Below are positions 1 to 12,475 of a DNA stretch of 64,000 nucleotides, piece after piece; position 1 is the stretch's first letter; each line of letters opens with the position of its first letter. The position numbers and the translations under genes are program-made. Below the pieces are notes generated by a model. The model was given only the letters and a program-made list of their open reading frames with translations, was not told the DNA's origin and did not search any database. The stretch comes from Lumnitzera littorea (taxonomy: Eukaryota; Streptophyta; Magnoliopsida; Myrtales; Combretaceae), in the NCBI GenBank assembly GCA_024138015.1, contig JAMXBB010000002.1, positions 55,450,784 to 55,514,783 of the forward strand, read 5' to 3'.

Positions 1-2028
1 GCTGTTGACAGTTGGGCGCGCACACATGTCCGAAACAACACTCCTCGAACTGGTCACACCTGTCACTCCACGAGCCACCTCACAGATAGGTTGCTCGAGT
101 CCCACAAAAATGAAAGGACAATTCATCACTACTTGGAGAATGGCCAGCACGGATCAATGCAAATACGGCTGCGTAGTAACTCAGGAGCTTAGATTAGGAC
201 ACTCGCTCGAGAGCTTGGCAATTTTTTTAAATAAGAGGACAGTACACACACTGCTCGATACCTCAGTTCAACCGCACTTACGAACACAGCTCGGACAGAA
301 CTACTGCTTCAACTAAGTTTAGCTCGGCGAGTGGATGTACACTTCGAGTTGCACAAACCAGCTCACCCTTATTCCACACTTTCATCGACAACTTTAGCTC
401 AGCTCGTCTTCTACTTCGATTTGTACAAGACAACACTTTTCGACCCACACAACAACATAGCAGCTCGGTAAAGTAAATTAGCTCCACAATTGGTTGAATC
501 CAAATTTTGGTCTTCACAGGTTGGAACTTCGCAACAATTAGCTCGGAAGTGAGTCCACTACTTGGCAACACTGAGGCAATAGCTCAATACAACTGCAATT
601 TCAAGATAGCTCGGCACAACTTCTCCAAAGGTCGATACACACACAAGAAAGATCGGAAATTTTCATTGATGGTTCAGCTAGGTGTAGCTGTGAATTTACT
701 CGGTTCAAACTTAGTAACAGCTCGGTTATTCAGTTCGCCCCCTGACAAATCTATACAACACTCTCACACGGTTCGAAGAGAACAATTTAACAGCTCGGTA
801 GGCAATACAACAGCTCGGATGTGCAAATTTATGGCAGTTCGGCATTGGATTCAACTCACAACAGCTCAGCGTATATAAATTGTAGTGGCTCGGATCATCA
901 AGCTCAGTTTGACACAACTAATAGCAGCTCGGCCAGATAATTTAACAGCTCGGGAGTATAGGAGTTCGAGTCTACGAGCTTAGTTCGGATTTCTACCAAC
1001 AGCAGCTCGTTTCTACACGTTAATAAGCTCGGACACGCACTTTGACAGCTTGGTTCAAGCGCTATCAGCTGCAACCTAAACAGAGCAACACACTTGGCAA
1101 TATAGCTCGAAACTTCCCTGCAATTCACAGCTCGGTACAACAATCTTAATTAGCTTAGCAATTGTAAAGCCAACAACTAAGTTTAGCTCGACAAATTATC
1201 CTCAAGCAAACAAGCTCAGCACACAATCGCTCGCTCACAACAACACGGCACATGTGCTTCACAATAGCTCAGCTAGCTCGACCATACTCATTTGCACTCA
1301 CGAAAATGTCCTAACTCACAATTTGTACAACTTGGTACACACATACACCCACTTTGCTCGACACTCAACACAGCGGCTCACTGTCAACAACAGCTTGTCA
1401 CAATAGCTCGGATACGCACTATTTAGTTCGGCAATGACTGGACTATGGCTCAGAGTAACTTTGCTCGAACCGCGTCACTACCGACACTTCTTCACTGACA
1501 ACATAATTCGTGGTTCTGCTTGATTACACAAGGTACAGCAGCTTAGCACACCACGACAGGGCACTCGAAAATTCAACTTGTACAAATCAGCTGCTGGACG
1601 TCCCCACACGTCCATTACACAAATCACAACTCAATACCCAACTGGCCCTAGCTAAACACCACCCAAAGCTCCCCCTATCTAAACTCCGGTTGCAGCACAG
1701 TACTTTGCACACCGATGCACAACAACTTGTTGCGCACTCAATCACAACACCACCGTACGATATCGCAAATTGAACACCACATTTGAAAACAACTTGCAGT
1801 CACAGCTGTACCTTCATGACACATACTCCGACTCACTTAACTTCCTTCTAGCTGCACAAAGTTGCAACAGTACACTAAGTCACAAATCCGGCTTAGCCCA
1901 ACTATTGACCACTAACCACTAACAACAAGCCACAGTTCACCAACAACAGCATAAACTCCATTACTGCCACTCCACTGCACTTAGACAGCACTAGCTATAA
2001 GTCTGCACAAATTTACACCAACTACTAT
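1..2028. repeat. Region X, left part: CA-rich sequence with AGCTCGG heptamers
   Basis: This is repeat-like sequence of unknown class. Its plus strand is rich in CAAC/CACA words. The heptamer AGCTCGG occurs exactly at about 321, 462, 540, 608, 719, 792, 812, 926, 947, 1026, 1129 and 1405, with many one-base variants between. After about 1500 the heptamers fade and only the CA-rich composition remains. Short open frames exist on both strands but none shows a recognisable domain. The same composition resumes at 47147, so X was one block before element C split it. On the right, X abuts integrase sequence of element E, so X is itself an insertion. It may be an LTR or leader of an unrecognised element. 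Confidence 0.5.
2024..2028. repeat. Target-site duplication ACTAT, left copy, of element C
   Basis: ACTAT lies directly before the left LTR of element C and is repeated at 47142-47146 directly after its right LTR. A 5-bp duplication is normal for Ty3/gypsy integration, so the two LTRs probably bound one insertion despite lying 45 kb apart. Confidence 0.75.
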
Positions 2029-2966
2029 TGATACAAATTCCGTTGATGAATATACGGGTCTAATATCACGTATAACCAAAAGAGGTAAGTTCGAGCTGTG
2101 AGATATCTCAAAAAGTAAATGATAGTCGAAGGTTGAACAGGGGTTCCTATGCACTGATGATGAATATGATGCACCAATGCCCTATACAAACTCAGGTCAC
2201 ACTTGATATAATACACAAGTATAGTCGGAGGTCACTTGCCACTAGTCTACGCTCAAATAGACGAGCTAAAAGTAGCTTAAAAGTAAGTAGAAAGAACACT
2301 TAGCTTAAGAGAGAGTAAAAGTTTAGTGTATTCTTTGTATATGATCCTTTCACAACTATTACATTATGCGAGTATTTATAGTACCTAGTTAGAGTAAGTC
2401 CTAAATTATAAAAAATTACAAAATTAGATCTCTACTTGCTAAACAAAAAGGAGAATAATTTATAGGGAAAGCATGTAATTGTACAAAAAGAATATCCTGG
2501 GATAGTACAGATGTAAAAAAAAATAGCGTACGCACGTTTTACTCAGTTCGTGGTTCTAATAACAATATAAGTCAAGCAGGGGCAGGCCTTTGATTAGGTC
2601 TAGTTGGTGTTAGTAGTTTAGTAACTCTAAATGCTAGGGTTGGACAAGGATAGGCTTAGGGACAACTCACATTTAGGTCAACCTTAGATGGTCGGCTTCT
2701 AACAAATGTTAGTTTGGCCTCAGTACTGTGGAGATGACTGTTTTCTTGATTTGGTGCTAGGATTAGGGCATTACGGAGGGGTCGGCTCCGCATGTCGGCC
2801 AATCACCTTGATAGCTTCCTAAATGGTGTGAGGAGCGAAGTAGCTTGGCAAATAAGACTGAGGAAAACATTATTCCTCGATGCTTAACTCTCCTTGAGCA
2901 GCTCGACAAACCATCTAAGAAAGCCCTCGGGCTCAGAAGTGTGTAATCAGTCCTTGATCCCTATCG
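2029..2966 (-). repeat. Element C 3' LTR
   Basis: This 938-bp LTR matches 46220-47141 over its whole length at roughly 85 percent by eye. On the minus strand it starts TGATAGGGATCAAGG (mutated to CGATAGGG here) and ends ...TTTGTATCA. A TATA-like ACTATAAATACTC lies on the minus strand at about 2366-2385. No PBS adjoins the left end, so this is the downstream copy. Confidence 0.8.
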
Positions 2967-3242
2967 TTCCCAATAAGTAGTTTGAGATTTGGGATCAAAT
3001 CTGGTTCAGCTCTAGGTTACTCATCCTTAGGAGTGTAAGGTTAGAGATCGACAATATTAAAAGAATTTGAGACTTTATATCCTTCAAGTAATTCAATCCT
3101 ACAAACATTAGGATTGATCTTTTCAACCACTTTGAAAGGTCCATCGGCTCTGGGGGACAACTTACTCTATCTCAAGTTTAGGAATCATTCCTTACTGAAA
3201 TGTATCCAAACTAAATCACCTGGTCAAAACTCTCTCTTCCTT
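2967..3242 (-). pseudogene. Element C integrase C-terminal remnant and 3' end
   Basis: This minus-strand segment resembles the integrase tails at 4092-4400 and 16671-16960 (the barrel-like region that follows the catalytic core in gypsy polyproteins). It contains the same 'disconnected' words, such as the complement of a GPF-like and a DNA-binding tail. It joins the 3' LTR at 2966 and is cut at 3242 by the left LTR of B1. It is too short and too mutated to code. Confidence 0.6.
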
Positions 3243-4091
3243 TGTGATGTGTCCCCAGGGTTGAACACATAAAGAAACACCATAATGAAACGAACCAAAA
3301 AGAAACAAAAGAAAAGCTAGCAAACCCGGGCAACTACCAAATAGATATGATACACCACTCGATCTTACTCAACCTACAACTCATCGAATATGACACACTA
3401 GTCTGAACTAAAGGCTCACTTGCCATTACTCCTTGCTAAAGGGAATAGAAAAGAGTTGAAGAGTAATGAGAACACTAAGGTTACTCAAAAGATACTTAAA
3501 TTATCTAATATTGATGATGTATGTCTAGTACAAACAAATGGGGGTTTATATAGCCATCCACTAGGTCTACTATACATGTATGAAAAGACAAAAAAAGGTA
3601 TCCTTAGAATTAGGTTACAAGAAACATACTAAAAGGGATAAAAGAGACAAAGAATAGTCTATACGGAAAAAGAAAGGATCATTCTGGAATGTTGTATCAA
3701 AAGACACATGTCGCTTGATAGCTAAACATCAAGAATATGATACAACATAAGCGGAGGTAAGGATGCGTTGCAATTAGGGGCTAACCTAATCAGGATTAGG
3801 TCGGGAGCCGATCAGCTTGGTAAAGAGATTAATTGACTTGAAGTCAAACACCAATGGTCGATTGGGGAATTCAGCTCGGCTAGTTCAGGGCTATCTTTTA
3901 GATTAAGACTTTGCTATTTGGCAGGAACATGTTTAAAACAAGTGAGGATTTGATAAATAGGTCGATAGGAGGCTAGCTCAAGATAGGAATCCTCATCTCA
4001 GCTATGGCTTAGAGCTAATATTCTCCGTGCAAGTCCTTAGAGTCTTCTAGCTCTACTTCTTGTGATCGGTCTAAGGGGTTGATTCCTATGA
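3243..4091 (-). repeat. Element B1 3' LTR (family B)
   Basis: This LTR is one of six family B copies in the window (the others start at 13613, 15860, 40537, 51628 and 52883). Minus-strand start is TCATAGGAATCAACC against a family consensus TGATAGGAATCAACC. A TATA box reads CTATATAAACCCCC on the minus strand at about 3541-3556. It is 849 bp long. A plus-strand frame of 70 codons inside it (3420-3632) has no homology I know and is taken as chance. Confidence 0.75.
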
Positions 4092-5218
4092 TCTGCTTAG
4101 GGGTCGGAACTCAAATCTGGAGCGGTCTCTACTCTTTCTTCTACGGTACTTACAAGGTCTTCTTCTGTTGGTTGGTGAGGGATCAAATCGGACACATTGA
4201 AGGTGAAAGAAACTCCATAATGATTAGGTAACTCAATTTGGTAAGCGTTGTGGTTAATTTTCTTTAAGACCCTGAACGGACCACCAGCTTAAGGAGATAG
4301 CTTGTTCTGTCTCAAGTGTAGGAATCATTTTCGGCTAAGATGTACCCATACCAAGTCTCTTGGGTGGAAAGAAATAGTTTGATGGCCTCGCTTACTAATT
4401 TCTTGTTGTCTTTGATTGAACTTAGCAATCTTCCTAGTTATAGATTGGTGTAGCTCTTACAACTCTTGGGCTTGGTCGACTCTAGATTGACTCTCTTCAA
4501 TAGTTGCTAGGCTGTCGATCATATTTAGGGGAATGGTAGGGTTAAGACCACAGACGACCTCAAACAGGGTCTTCCTAATAATGCTATGGACAATTCAGTT
4601 GTATGCAAACTCCATAACTAGTAAGCGCAGATCATAATCCTTTCAGTTCTTTCCCACGATAACTCTAAGCAAATTGCTTAGTATACTGTTCACCACTTCA
4701 ATCTAGCCATCAGTCTGAAGGTAGTTACTAGAGCTGAATACAAGTTTAGTTCTAAGTTTTCTCTAAAGAATTTTCCAAAATGGCTCAAAAATTTTGTGTC
4801 CCAAGCTAAGACAATAGTCTTTGGTACTCCATGTAGTCAGACAACCTCCTACAAAAATAAATCAGCAATATATAAAGCATCGTTAGTCTAATGGTATGGA
4901 ATAAAGTGTGCCATCTTATTGAAACAGTCCACTACAACAAAGATGGAATCTTTCCCTTTAGATGTCCTAGGTAACCTTAGGATAAAGTCCATGTTGAGGT
5001 TAGCCTAAGATAAGGTTAGTGTTAGCAATAGCATGTACTCTCCATGGGGTACTCTCTTCCCTTTAGTACACTTGTATACTTCACAACTATTAACCACCTT
5101 ATGGACATCCTTAGCCTAACCTGGCTAGTAAAAGTTCTCCTTTAACAAACAAGTGGTCTTGGTTTCCCTGAGAATAGATAGCTGTCCTTAGGATAATATC
5201 CAATAACTATCCCTTCAT
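4092..5218 (-). pseudogene. Integrase remnant of element B1
   Basis: Read on the minus strand, this contains the integrase core and tail of a gypsy element. A GKDSI.VVVD-like block sits near 4930-4990 and the YN..IH...-like block near 4570-4620, followed by the C-terminal barrel region near 4200-4380. Stops and frameshifts interrupt it throughout. It closely parallels element B2 16671-17664. The N-terminal zinc-binding part lies around 5080-5190 and runs into the solo LTR at 5219. Confidence 0.7.
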
Positions 5219-8200
5219 TGTAAACCCCGCGAATCTAGCTTTTAAAGTATAGAATCAAATCCTTAAACTGTAGATGATTTCCTAAAGTCAATTGAGCCAG
5301 TGATATTTAAAACCGATTAAAATCTCAATTCAAAACCTAAAGTGAATATGAAGAACCTTAAACTATCAATTAAACCTCTAATCGCATACAAAAACCCTAA
5401 AACCTCAAGTATATGTAACTGCAAAAGTTAACCTTGAACCTCATCAAAACCTTAAGATAACAATTGCAAACTTAATCACATACGAATATATTAAACCCTA
5501 AATGTGTAAAAACACTAGAGATGTGCCCTAAAGTAATAAAAACCCTAAAACTATAACTTTAAGGATATAAAAGCACTAATTCACCATAATTTACCCTAAA
5601 ATCCTAAGTGATAATATATCCTCCATATTTTGCCATTTCATTAATAAATGACTAAAGATAACTTTCAATCATGCATAAATATTTAGAATACTTAAATGAT
5701 CCCTTAGAAACTAAGATATTGCATCCTAGATCACATTCATCTTTTAAGTATATAACTAGGTTAGTATTATATAGAGTTAAGAGTTTAGTTGATGCTTATA
5801 TTACATATAATAGGTATTAGTACCCTAAATAATACATTTCATAATAATTACATAAAGTAGCATACCAAATGATGTTTCTAAGATATAAATACTTAGAGAA
5901 AGATCTTATTACCTATTTTTACTAATTATTTCAACAAACCCCACATTTCCTTTCATTTCCTTAATTTTCTTCCTAATTTTTCTTAATTACTTCATTATGA
6001 GCATTCAAATTGTATGCAATTATAAGAGAGTTGACTAAGTCAACAATTGACCAAGTTAAAGGTTGACTAAGTCAATATGTTGATAAGCCAACAAAATGTC
6101 ATTATCATCTAAAATTCTCTCCTCCTTTCTAATGATTTCTTTTTTTTTTTCTTTTGGATTTTTCTTCCCTTTTTCCTCTCTTCTTTGCTGTCTACATCCC
6201 CTCTCATCTAAACCCCACTCATTCCTTTTTGAAAACACAAATTAAGGCAACAAAACACTCTCTTTCCCCTTCTCAAACCGTAAAACCCCCCTTGCTCCTT
6301 ATTCTCATAATTCTTTCAACACTTTACTTTCATAATTTCTACTCACATAAATCAAGGAGAAAGAGGTATGTTATCATTTGATTATCTATTTTATGTAGTA
6401 GTTAGTTGTGTAAGCCAAGTTGGTATAGAAAGTTGGTATAATATATGCATATTTGTTGTTGGAAGAGGAAGCTTCATATCCATGCTTAGAAGTATAGGAA
6501 TCCTTAGTACATGAGAGAAGAACACATGTATACATATATCTAAGTATGTGTATATAAGAGTATACTTAATAAATACATGTATAAAGCCCTTTGTACATAA
6601 GTATCCATTATGTACATAACCTAAAATAAGGCATATACTAACTATATATATATATATACCATGCTAAATACACCCTTAAAATATAAAAAGATAAAATTTG
6701 AGAAGCTTTCTTAAGAAGGCAAATAAGACATACGAAAATATGTATAAAAATATGTATGCCACCATATGTGTATATGGGTATATGTATTTGTATATGTATA
6801 AGTACATAAGTATACATATTAGTATGTTAGAAGTATAGGTATGTATATGACATATGTATGAGTACATAAGGATATATATATATATGTAATAAATGATTAC
6901 ATAAGCCATGACATCATCAAATTATTACATAAGCGATGACATAAGCATAAGCTTGTAAAATAATAAATTATAAGATTACATAGAATATAACATATAGATG
7001 TATATACGTACTTAAGAGTCGAAGATCCTTTAAACCCTAATACACTTCCTAGATTGAATTAAACTTAATTAAGTATGTGAACTAGTAATACTAATGTAAA
7101 ATTTCCTAAGTGTGAAAAGCTAATGGCTAATGAAATCATTAAATACTAGAATAGAATATAAACATAAGCAATAAGAATAATTAAGCTTCAATGAGTTAAA
7201 ATTTCAATAAGTTTATCCCATATCATAAAACACAGATCTTAACGTCCAAAACGGACATCATCGTATGAACGATTGTCCGAAAACGATAAAAAACGACTAT
7301 AAGTTTGCAAATATTGGAATTAGAATGAAAAGTTACAAAATACATAAAGGAAGTCTCATAACTTACAAATATAAGAAAATAGTTATTATTAACCCCATTA
7401 AGTATAGTAAACCCTATACACATTATACTTTGGTTATATTGGGGGAACTAGATAAATTACAATAGACTTTTAGTTAACTAAGGAGTCTAACTTCTCAGAA
7501 TACTTCTAAGTTTTACTATTTTGATTTAGGCGTTCAATATCGAGTTCTAGAAACCTCAAAGCTTGGAGAATAAGCAATAATCTAGGTGAGGGGGTTCTAA
7601 TGACCTGCTACTTGCTTGTGCGTGTTACTTATATGAGGTTTTGTTACTTGCTATTGCTTGTATGTCTGAATGATTGCTTTGCTTGTTTGCTATCATTTGT
7701 GTGATCACCTTTTTAATTTGATAAATATAAGTATTAGACCAAAATAACCAATTATACTTGTCGCATGTCTATGACTCGATAAAGGTATTAATGGAGAGTG
7801 TTAGCTTTGCAAAAATCTTGAGAAAAGTGTTTTTAGAAAAAGCTTTTCTACTCTTAAACATATTTTTATATGATCTCTATAAGGGCTTGTAAATCCATAA
7901 ATAATATTTTAACATTAAGGCAAAGCTAGCATGGGATCTCCAATTGACAATGAAAGGATTCGTTTTATTATGCTTGTAAGGCTTTAGATAATTTTGGTTG
8001 CAAGAGGACTTGCATGTTTGTGCTCGAGGGGCCTTGGATGGTGAATGGTCTTAGTTTGGGATCCATCTATTTGGATTGAAACTCTTTTCTTGACTAGGGT
8101 AATAGTTGAGTCTTCCTTAGAGGGGTAGTGCTCCTAGGCAGCCTCATGCAGATAAGCTAAAGTGCCTTGTGTGAATAAGTATAGGGGATAATTGAAGTGT

Positions 8201-8843
8201 AGATGACGTAATTCTATACCTTCCATAGTTTCGAACTCCTATGGATGTGTTGCTTGCATTCATCATGCCTGCATTCATTTTGTATGTAGATAGCTTGCTT
8301 GCATGTGTGATAACTTATTTGAATAGTAATGGTGAGGGATGAACTTACTAAGCTATTTTATGCTCATTCCCCTTTAGTTTATTTTGTAGGTTTACTTACA
8401 ATAAGATTAGGATATGTCTCAAGTGTTGAGTATGAGATGAAGATACGTATACTAGTATTAGAAGTAGCCGAGTACACTTTAAATGATACATAAACATTCT
8501 TTGTAGAAAATTTTTATATGTTAGAACTTGCTATGATTTAATTTTTCTTGTATTTTTTTTTATAATGTTAGTCTATCCTATCTTATTATTTAGTAGGGGA
8601 TACCGATTCTCTGTGGTTCTAAAGAACTGTGGGATATCAAATATCTATAGTTATTTATATTTATATGTTATGTTATGTTACAATGAATTAATTACTTAAA
8701 AATCAATAATCTTAGTGATTTATTATGTAGAGTCTTGCAATCTTTGACCTGTAAGGCAATTTTCATATCATAGGTACACACATGTTATGCAAATTTTAGG
8801 TAATCCTATTAGGCCCCCTTTAGGGTCCTAATAGAGTAGCACA
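5219..8843 (+). mobile_element. Tekay/Del-like solo LTR, plus strand, inserted in B1
   Basis: This is a 3.6-kb block with no coding content inside B1 pol. It begins TGTAAACCCCGCGAATC and ends ...GAGTAGCACA, with B1 sequence on both sides that is contiguous in element E (about 47900-47940). The start and the long AT-rich body fit the long LTRs of Tekay/Del elements. It has a pyrimidine-rich leader at 6130-6340 ending in a donor-like AG|GTATGT near 6366. No internal region or second LTR follows, so it is a solo LTR. Its first 220 bp recur inverted at 53696-53917. The target duplication is not clear (TTCAT on the left only). Confidence 0.65.
6630..6910. repeat. TA/TATG-rich low-complexity tract
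   Basis: Within the solo LTR, an alternating TATATA run near 6640-6658 is followed by degenerate TATGTA words to about 6900. It is simple-sequence expansion. A 77-codon minus-strand frame across it is an artefact of composition. Confidence 0.7.
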
Positions 8844-9212
8844 ATCAACAATTGGACCAAAGTGAGGGTCAGTAGTATGCTATTTAGTGATGAGTGAGAA
8901 TCTTAATAATTTTGTCTGCAAAGTTTGCTATCATGACAAAGCATCGGCAACCACATTTGCACTTCCCTTCTTGTGCCAAATGACGTACGAGAACCCTTCC
9001 ATAAACTCTAACTACTTGGCTTGTCTCTTTGAGAGTTAGTTCTGACTCCTAAGATGCTTCAATGATTCATAGTTAGTGTAAATAACAAACACCTGTGATA
9101 GTACATAGCGTTGCTAAATAGTAAGAGCTCAGAAAAGAGAGTACAACTTCTTCTCGTATATAGAATAGTTTAGGGCAAGACCACCAAGTTTCTTACTATG
9201 GTAGGTGATGGG
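8844..9212 (-). pseudogene. RNase H remnant of element B1
   Basis: The minus strand corresponds to the C-terminal half of gypsy RNase H and the linker to integrase, matching element E 47990-48300. At about 9212 the match jumps straight to the protease, so the N-terminal part of RNase H and all of RT are deleted. The sequence around 8930-9030 would read as the conserved Y..KWIEFMEG...-type stretch, with stops. Confidence 0.65.
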
Positions 9213-9480
9213 GATGACACTACTTCGTCCCTATATACATTCCTGACATTGAATGGTACGGTCACTTGTTTAGTCACATACAAAGCACCCTTATGATGAA
9301 GCCAATGTAGCTTGTAACGTCGGGGATGCTTTGAGGCCGGCAAACCTAACCTTTACACAAAGGATTGCGTAACGACATTAGTACAACTTCCTCCATCTAC
9401 AATGATTATGCATAATTGGCCTTTGATGATACACTTGGTGTGGAATAAATTCTCCCTCTAGTCCTCCTTAGAGTTTGACA
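9213..9480 (-). pseudogene. Protease remnant of element B1
   Basis: The minus strand shows the region after the protease active site, including a PYKLHWL-like block near 9290-9310 (HPRRYKLHWLHHKGAL on reading). The upstream active-site block lies near 9380-9410. It is interrupted by stops. The same block is found in elements B2 (about 38740), C (about 44450) and E (about 49740). Confidence 0.65.
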
Positions 9481-10513
9481 AGGAACATAGGACTCATCTC
9501 AAGACTAGGGTCATCACTTCTCCCTTGTTAGCATAGATACAAGTCTCCTCTTCCTTCTTAGCTTTGGTTTCTCAAACATCCTTCTCCTCCTCAAGTTCAC
9601 TCTCATTGGTGCTATCCACTACATCTCCTCGAAGCACCATAACACGATGGTTTGGACACTCAACAACCATATGTCTGAAGCCTAAGCATTTAAAGCACTT
9701 CACCTCATTAGACTTCTGTTTAGAGGTCCATCTTTTCTCATAATTTCTCGGGGGTAACCTAGCCTTAGTTTAGCTTGGTTGTCCTGCTCGACTATGCTGA
9801 TCTGCTCGGCTATCATCAGGTTAGCCATTCTTTTCCTCGGCTCAATATGGCCTCCTCAGTTTAACTTGTACATGTTGGCATGTTATAAGGGCTCGAGAGA
9901 AAGTTGGTCTAAGTCAACTCGGAACATTTCTCTTTTGCTTTTTAACCCTCTATACAATCTTAATTGCCTCTTCTAAGTTACAAAACCTCTACACTTCCAC
10001 TATGTTGCAAATCTCAAATCTAAGTCCAAAAATAAACCTCGATACAATACGTACTTCTGGTTCTTTCACATTAGCTCAAATCATTAGCATCTGGAATTCC
10101 TTAAAATAGTCATCAACAAATCAACTTCCTTAGCGAAGCTCTTGCAACTTTACAAACATATCTTATAAGTAGGTTTCTGGCACAAATTGACCCTTAACAA
10201 CCTTTTCATGTCCTCCTAATTTCTTACACCTTGCCTTCCATCCCTTACTCAAGCCACATTCAGATTTTTCCACCATATTGTGGTATACCCAATGAACTCC
10301 AGTGTAGCAAGTCGAACATTGACAGCATCTATATACTCATAACATTCAAATACTTTCTTGACCTTCTCTTCCCACTTTAAGTATTCATTTGCATCTACAC
10401 TTCTACTGAAGGTCGGGATCTAAACCTTGATATTATCTAGCCCTTGAGGCACTTAATGTCCTCATCCTTATGCTTGGTAATAGTCTACTTCTTCTATACT
10501 AAACTCTTCAACA
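9481..10513 (-). pseudogene. gag remnant of element B1, with intact zinc knuckle
   Basis: The minus strand carries the capsid-type gag domain (about 9960-10400) and, nearer the protease, a zinc knuckle at about 9650-9703. It reads CFKCLGFRHMVVEC, a complete CX2CX4HX4C. This is the only knuckle in the window with all four ligands. The gag frame upstream has several stops. The sequence is cut at 10513 by the Tat-like solo LTR and continues at 13010. Confidence 0.75.
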
Positions 10514-11984
10514 TGTCGAGCCCGGTTTTTCATTATCCCGGTCCTTTTATAAAATTAGGTCTTCTCTAATAAAATTAGGTCTTCTCTAAGCCAATCAATA
10601 CTAACCCTACCCATTTAATACTGATCCTCGACTAGGGTTTAAAGAAAACCATTCAAAAAAGGGATTGGAGTGGCCACCGGACCAGAGTCGAGAAAAAGAG
10701 TTAAGTTATAATCAATTGAGTGGATTGATTATAACTTAGTTACCGGTTTATCGATTTAAAAAAAAAAATCAAGTTATAAAACGATTTTTTTTTTTTAAAC
10801 TAGATAAACTGGATCCAAGGGTTAGGACTTTTTAAACCCTTGCGGGTACCATTGATTTTCCAAAATTAACTTTAATCTTTAAAAAAATCACCCTTTTATT
10901 TTATAAGATAAAACTCAATTTAACTATTATAATTGGACAAATGAAACAATTTAAGCTAAAAAGGGAAAATTTGGTTTTCTTCATTTTTATCATTGCCACG
11001 CAGATGCCTACATATCCTAAAATGTCCTAATCAGTTTATTTTATTTATTTATTTTTTTTGGAAACTTTAAAATAGCCCTAATTTAAAAAGAGGTCTATTT
11101 ATTTTTATTTTTAGAAAATCAATTTTTTCTAAGTAACAAAAAGAGATAATAATCTTTTTATTTACCTATTTATTTTTCTATTTTCATATTTTATTTATTT
11201 CTTTTTTTTTTTATTTTATCACTTAATTTATTTATCACTTATTACCTATTATATCTTACTTATTTAATAAAATAAAATAAAACCAAATTACTTTTTTTTC
11301 TTTTTTGTTTTTGTTTTTTCCTTTTTTTTCTTCCCTTTCTATTATTATTATTTTCTATTACATTGAAACAAAACAAAATAAAACAACAAATAAAATTAAA
11401 AAAAAATAAATAAAAAGAAAAACTTCAAATAAATTCAGATGCACGAGTCAGACCTAAGCGGGTCTGATCGGGGCGAGTCGGGTTAGCTCCATTAGATTTA
11501 AGTCAGGCTTCAATGCCTTCAATAGCAACAACAGCAATGAGGCTCAATTCAGCTTGTTTCATCTACCAAAATGAGCAGGTAACGGTCTTTTTATGAGTAT
11601 TGGATTGGAAATGGGAGGGTAGGTTTAGTGCCTCAGTGTTAGTTGGGGTAATTTTTTCAGAGTGTAGGGAGTTTAATTGTAGGCTTAGTTTTGATCGAGG
11701 GTGGCTAAGGATGATGGTTCGAGGAGAGAGAGAAGGGGCGGTTAAGGATCGATGGTGGTTACTTGGTGGTGCAGTTGGTGGTCACGGCGGAGGTTGAGAG
11801 TGGTCGCATTCGGGAGTTGATGGAGTGGGGGTCACAACCGTGGTAGTGGTTAAGCTTGGAGTTCGCTAGAGAGAAAAACCCAAGAAGAGAGAGATTAGTA
11901 GAGAGAGGAAGTGATCGGAAATGGATATAAAGAGTGTTGGAGTTGATTATGTTAGGTGTGTGTCCTTGTGTGTACTCCTTGAAG

Positions 11985-11998
11985 CTCCTTTTATACTT
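11985..11998 (-). promoter_or_regulatory. TATA box of the Tat-like solo LTR
   Basis: The minus strand reads AGTATAAAAGGAGC here, a strong plant TATA context. Downstream on the minus strand comes a GA/CT-rich leader (about 11700-11900). The plus-strand copy of this LTR has TTATAAAAACTC at about 19440 in the matching place. Confidence 0.55.
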
Positions 11999-12323
11999 GA
12001 ATTGTTCCTAGAAAACAGGGAAAGCTTGGATTGGATTAATGAAGAATGCCTAGGAAAACAGCTTTTTTCTAAATTTTGGACCTCAAATTGAATGCTCCTT
12101 TGATTGTATTTAGACATGTTTTTTGTACCGATTCATAATAAGCTATGTCTATTTTGCAATTTTGCTATTAATTTGGTGAAATTGCAACGAGAAAGGGTCC
12201 AAAAGTCATGTTGAAGTAGGTGGTTTGAAATGGAAAGCGTTGGAAATCTAGAGAAAGTCGAGGGAAATAAAAGGAAAGAGAGGAAAACGAAGGGAAAAGA
12301 AAGGAAGGGGAGGGAAAAGTAAG

Positions 12324-12475
12324 CTAACGTGGCGCCACATCAATAGTGCCAACCAACCCCGGCGTGTGACACGTGGCACACCACGTGGTGCCACATTAGT
12401 GGGCCATCATGCCATCAAATCCGATGATGCCACATATCAGGTCACATGGCGCAATCAAATCCTGATACGTGGCAG
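12324..12475 (-). promoter_or_regulatory. Cluster of ACGTGG (G-box/ABRE-like) motifs upstream of the LTR TATA box
   Basis: Four ACGTGG cores lie at about 12327, 12371, 12383 and 12466, two of them as CACGTGG. They sit 330-480 bases upstream of the TATA box in LTR orientation. ACGTGGC elements are known binding sites of plant bZIP factors in ABA and light response. Whether they act here is inference. Confidence 0.4.

Noticed and set aside
278..571. Minus-strand frame of 97 codons in region X
   Set aside because: Its Glu-Leu-rich character simply reflects the reverse complement of the AGCTCGG words. No domain is seen.
300..1440. CRISPR-like or satellite array from the AGCTCGG words
   Set aside because: The repeated word is only 7 bases, spacing is irregular and the setting is a plant nuclear genome.
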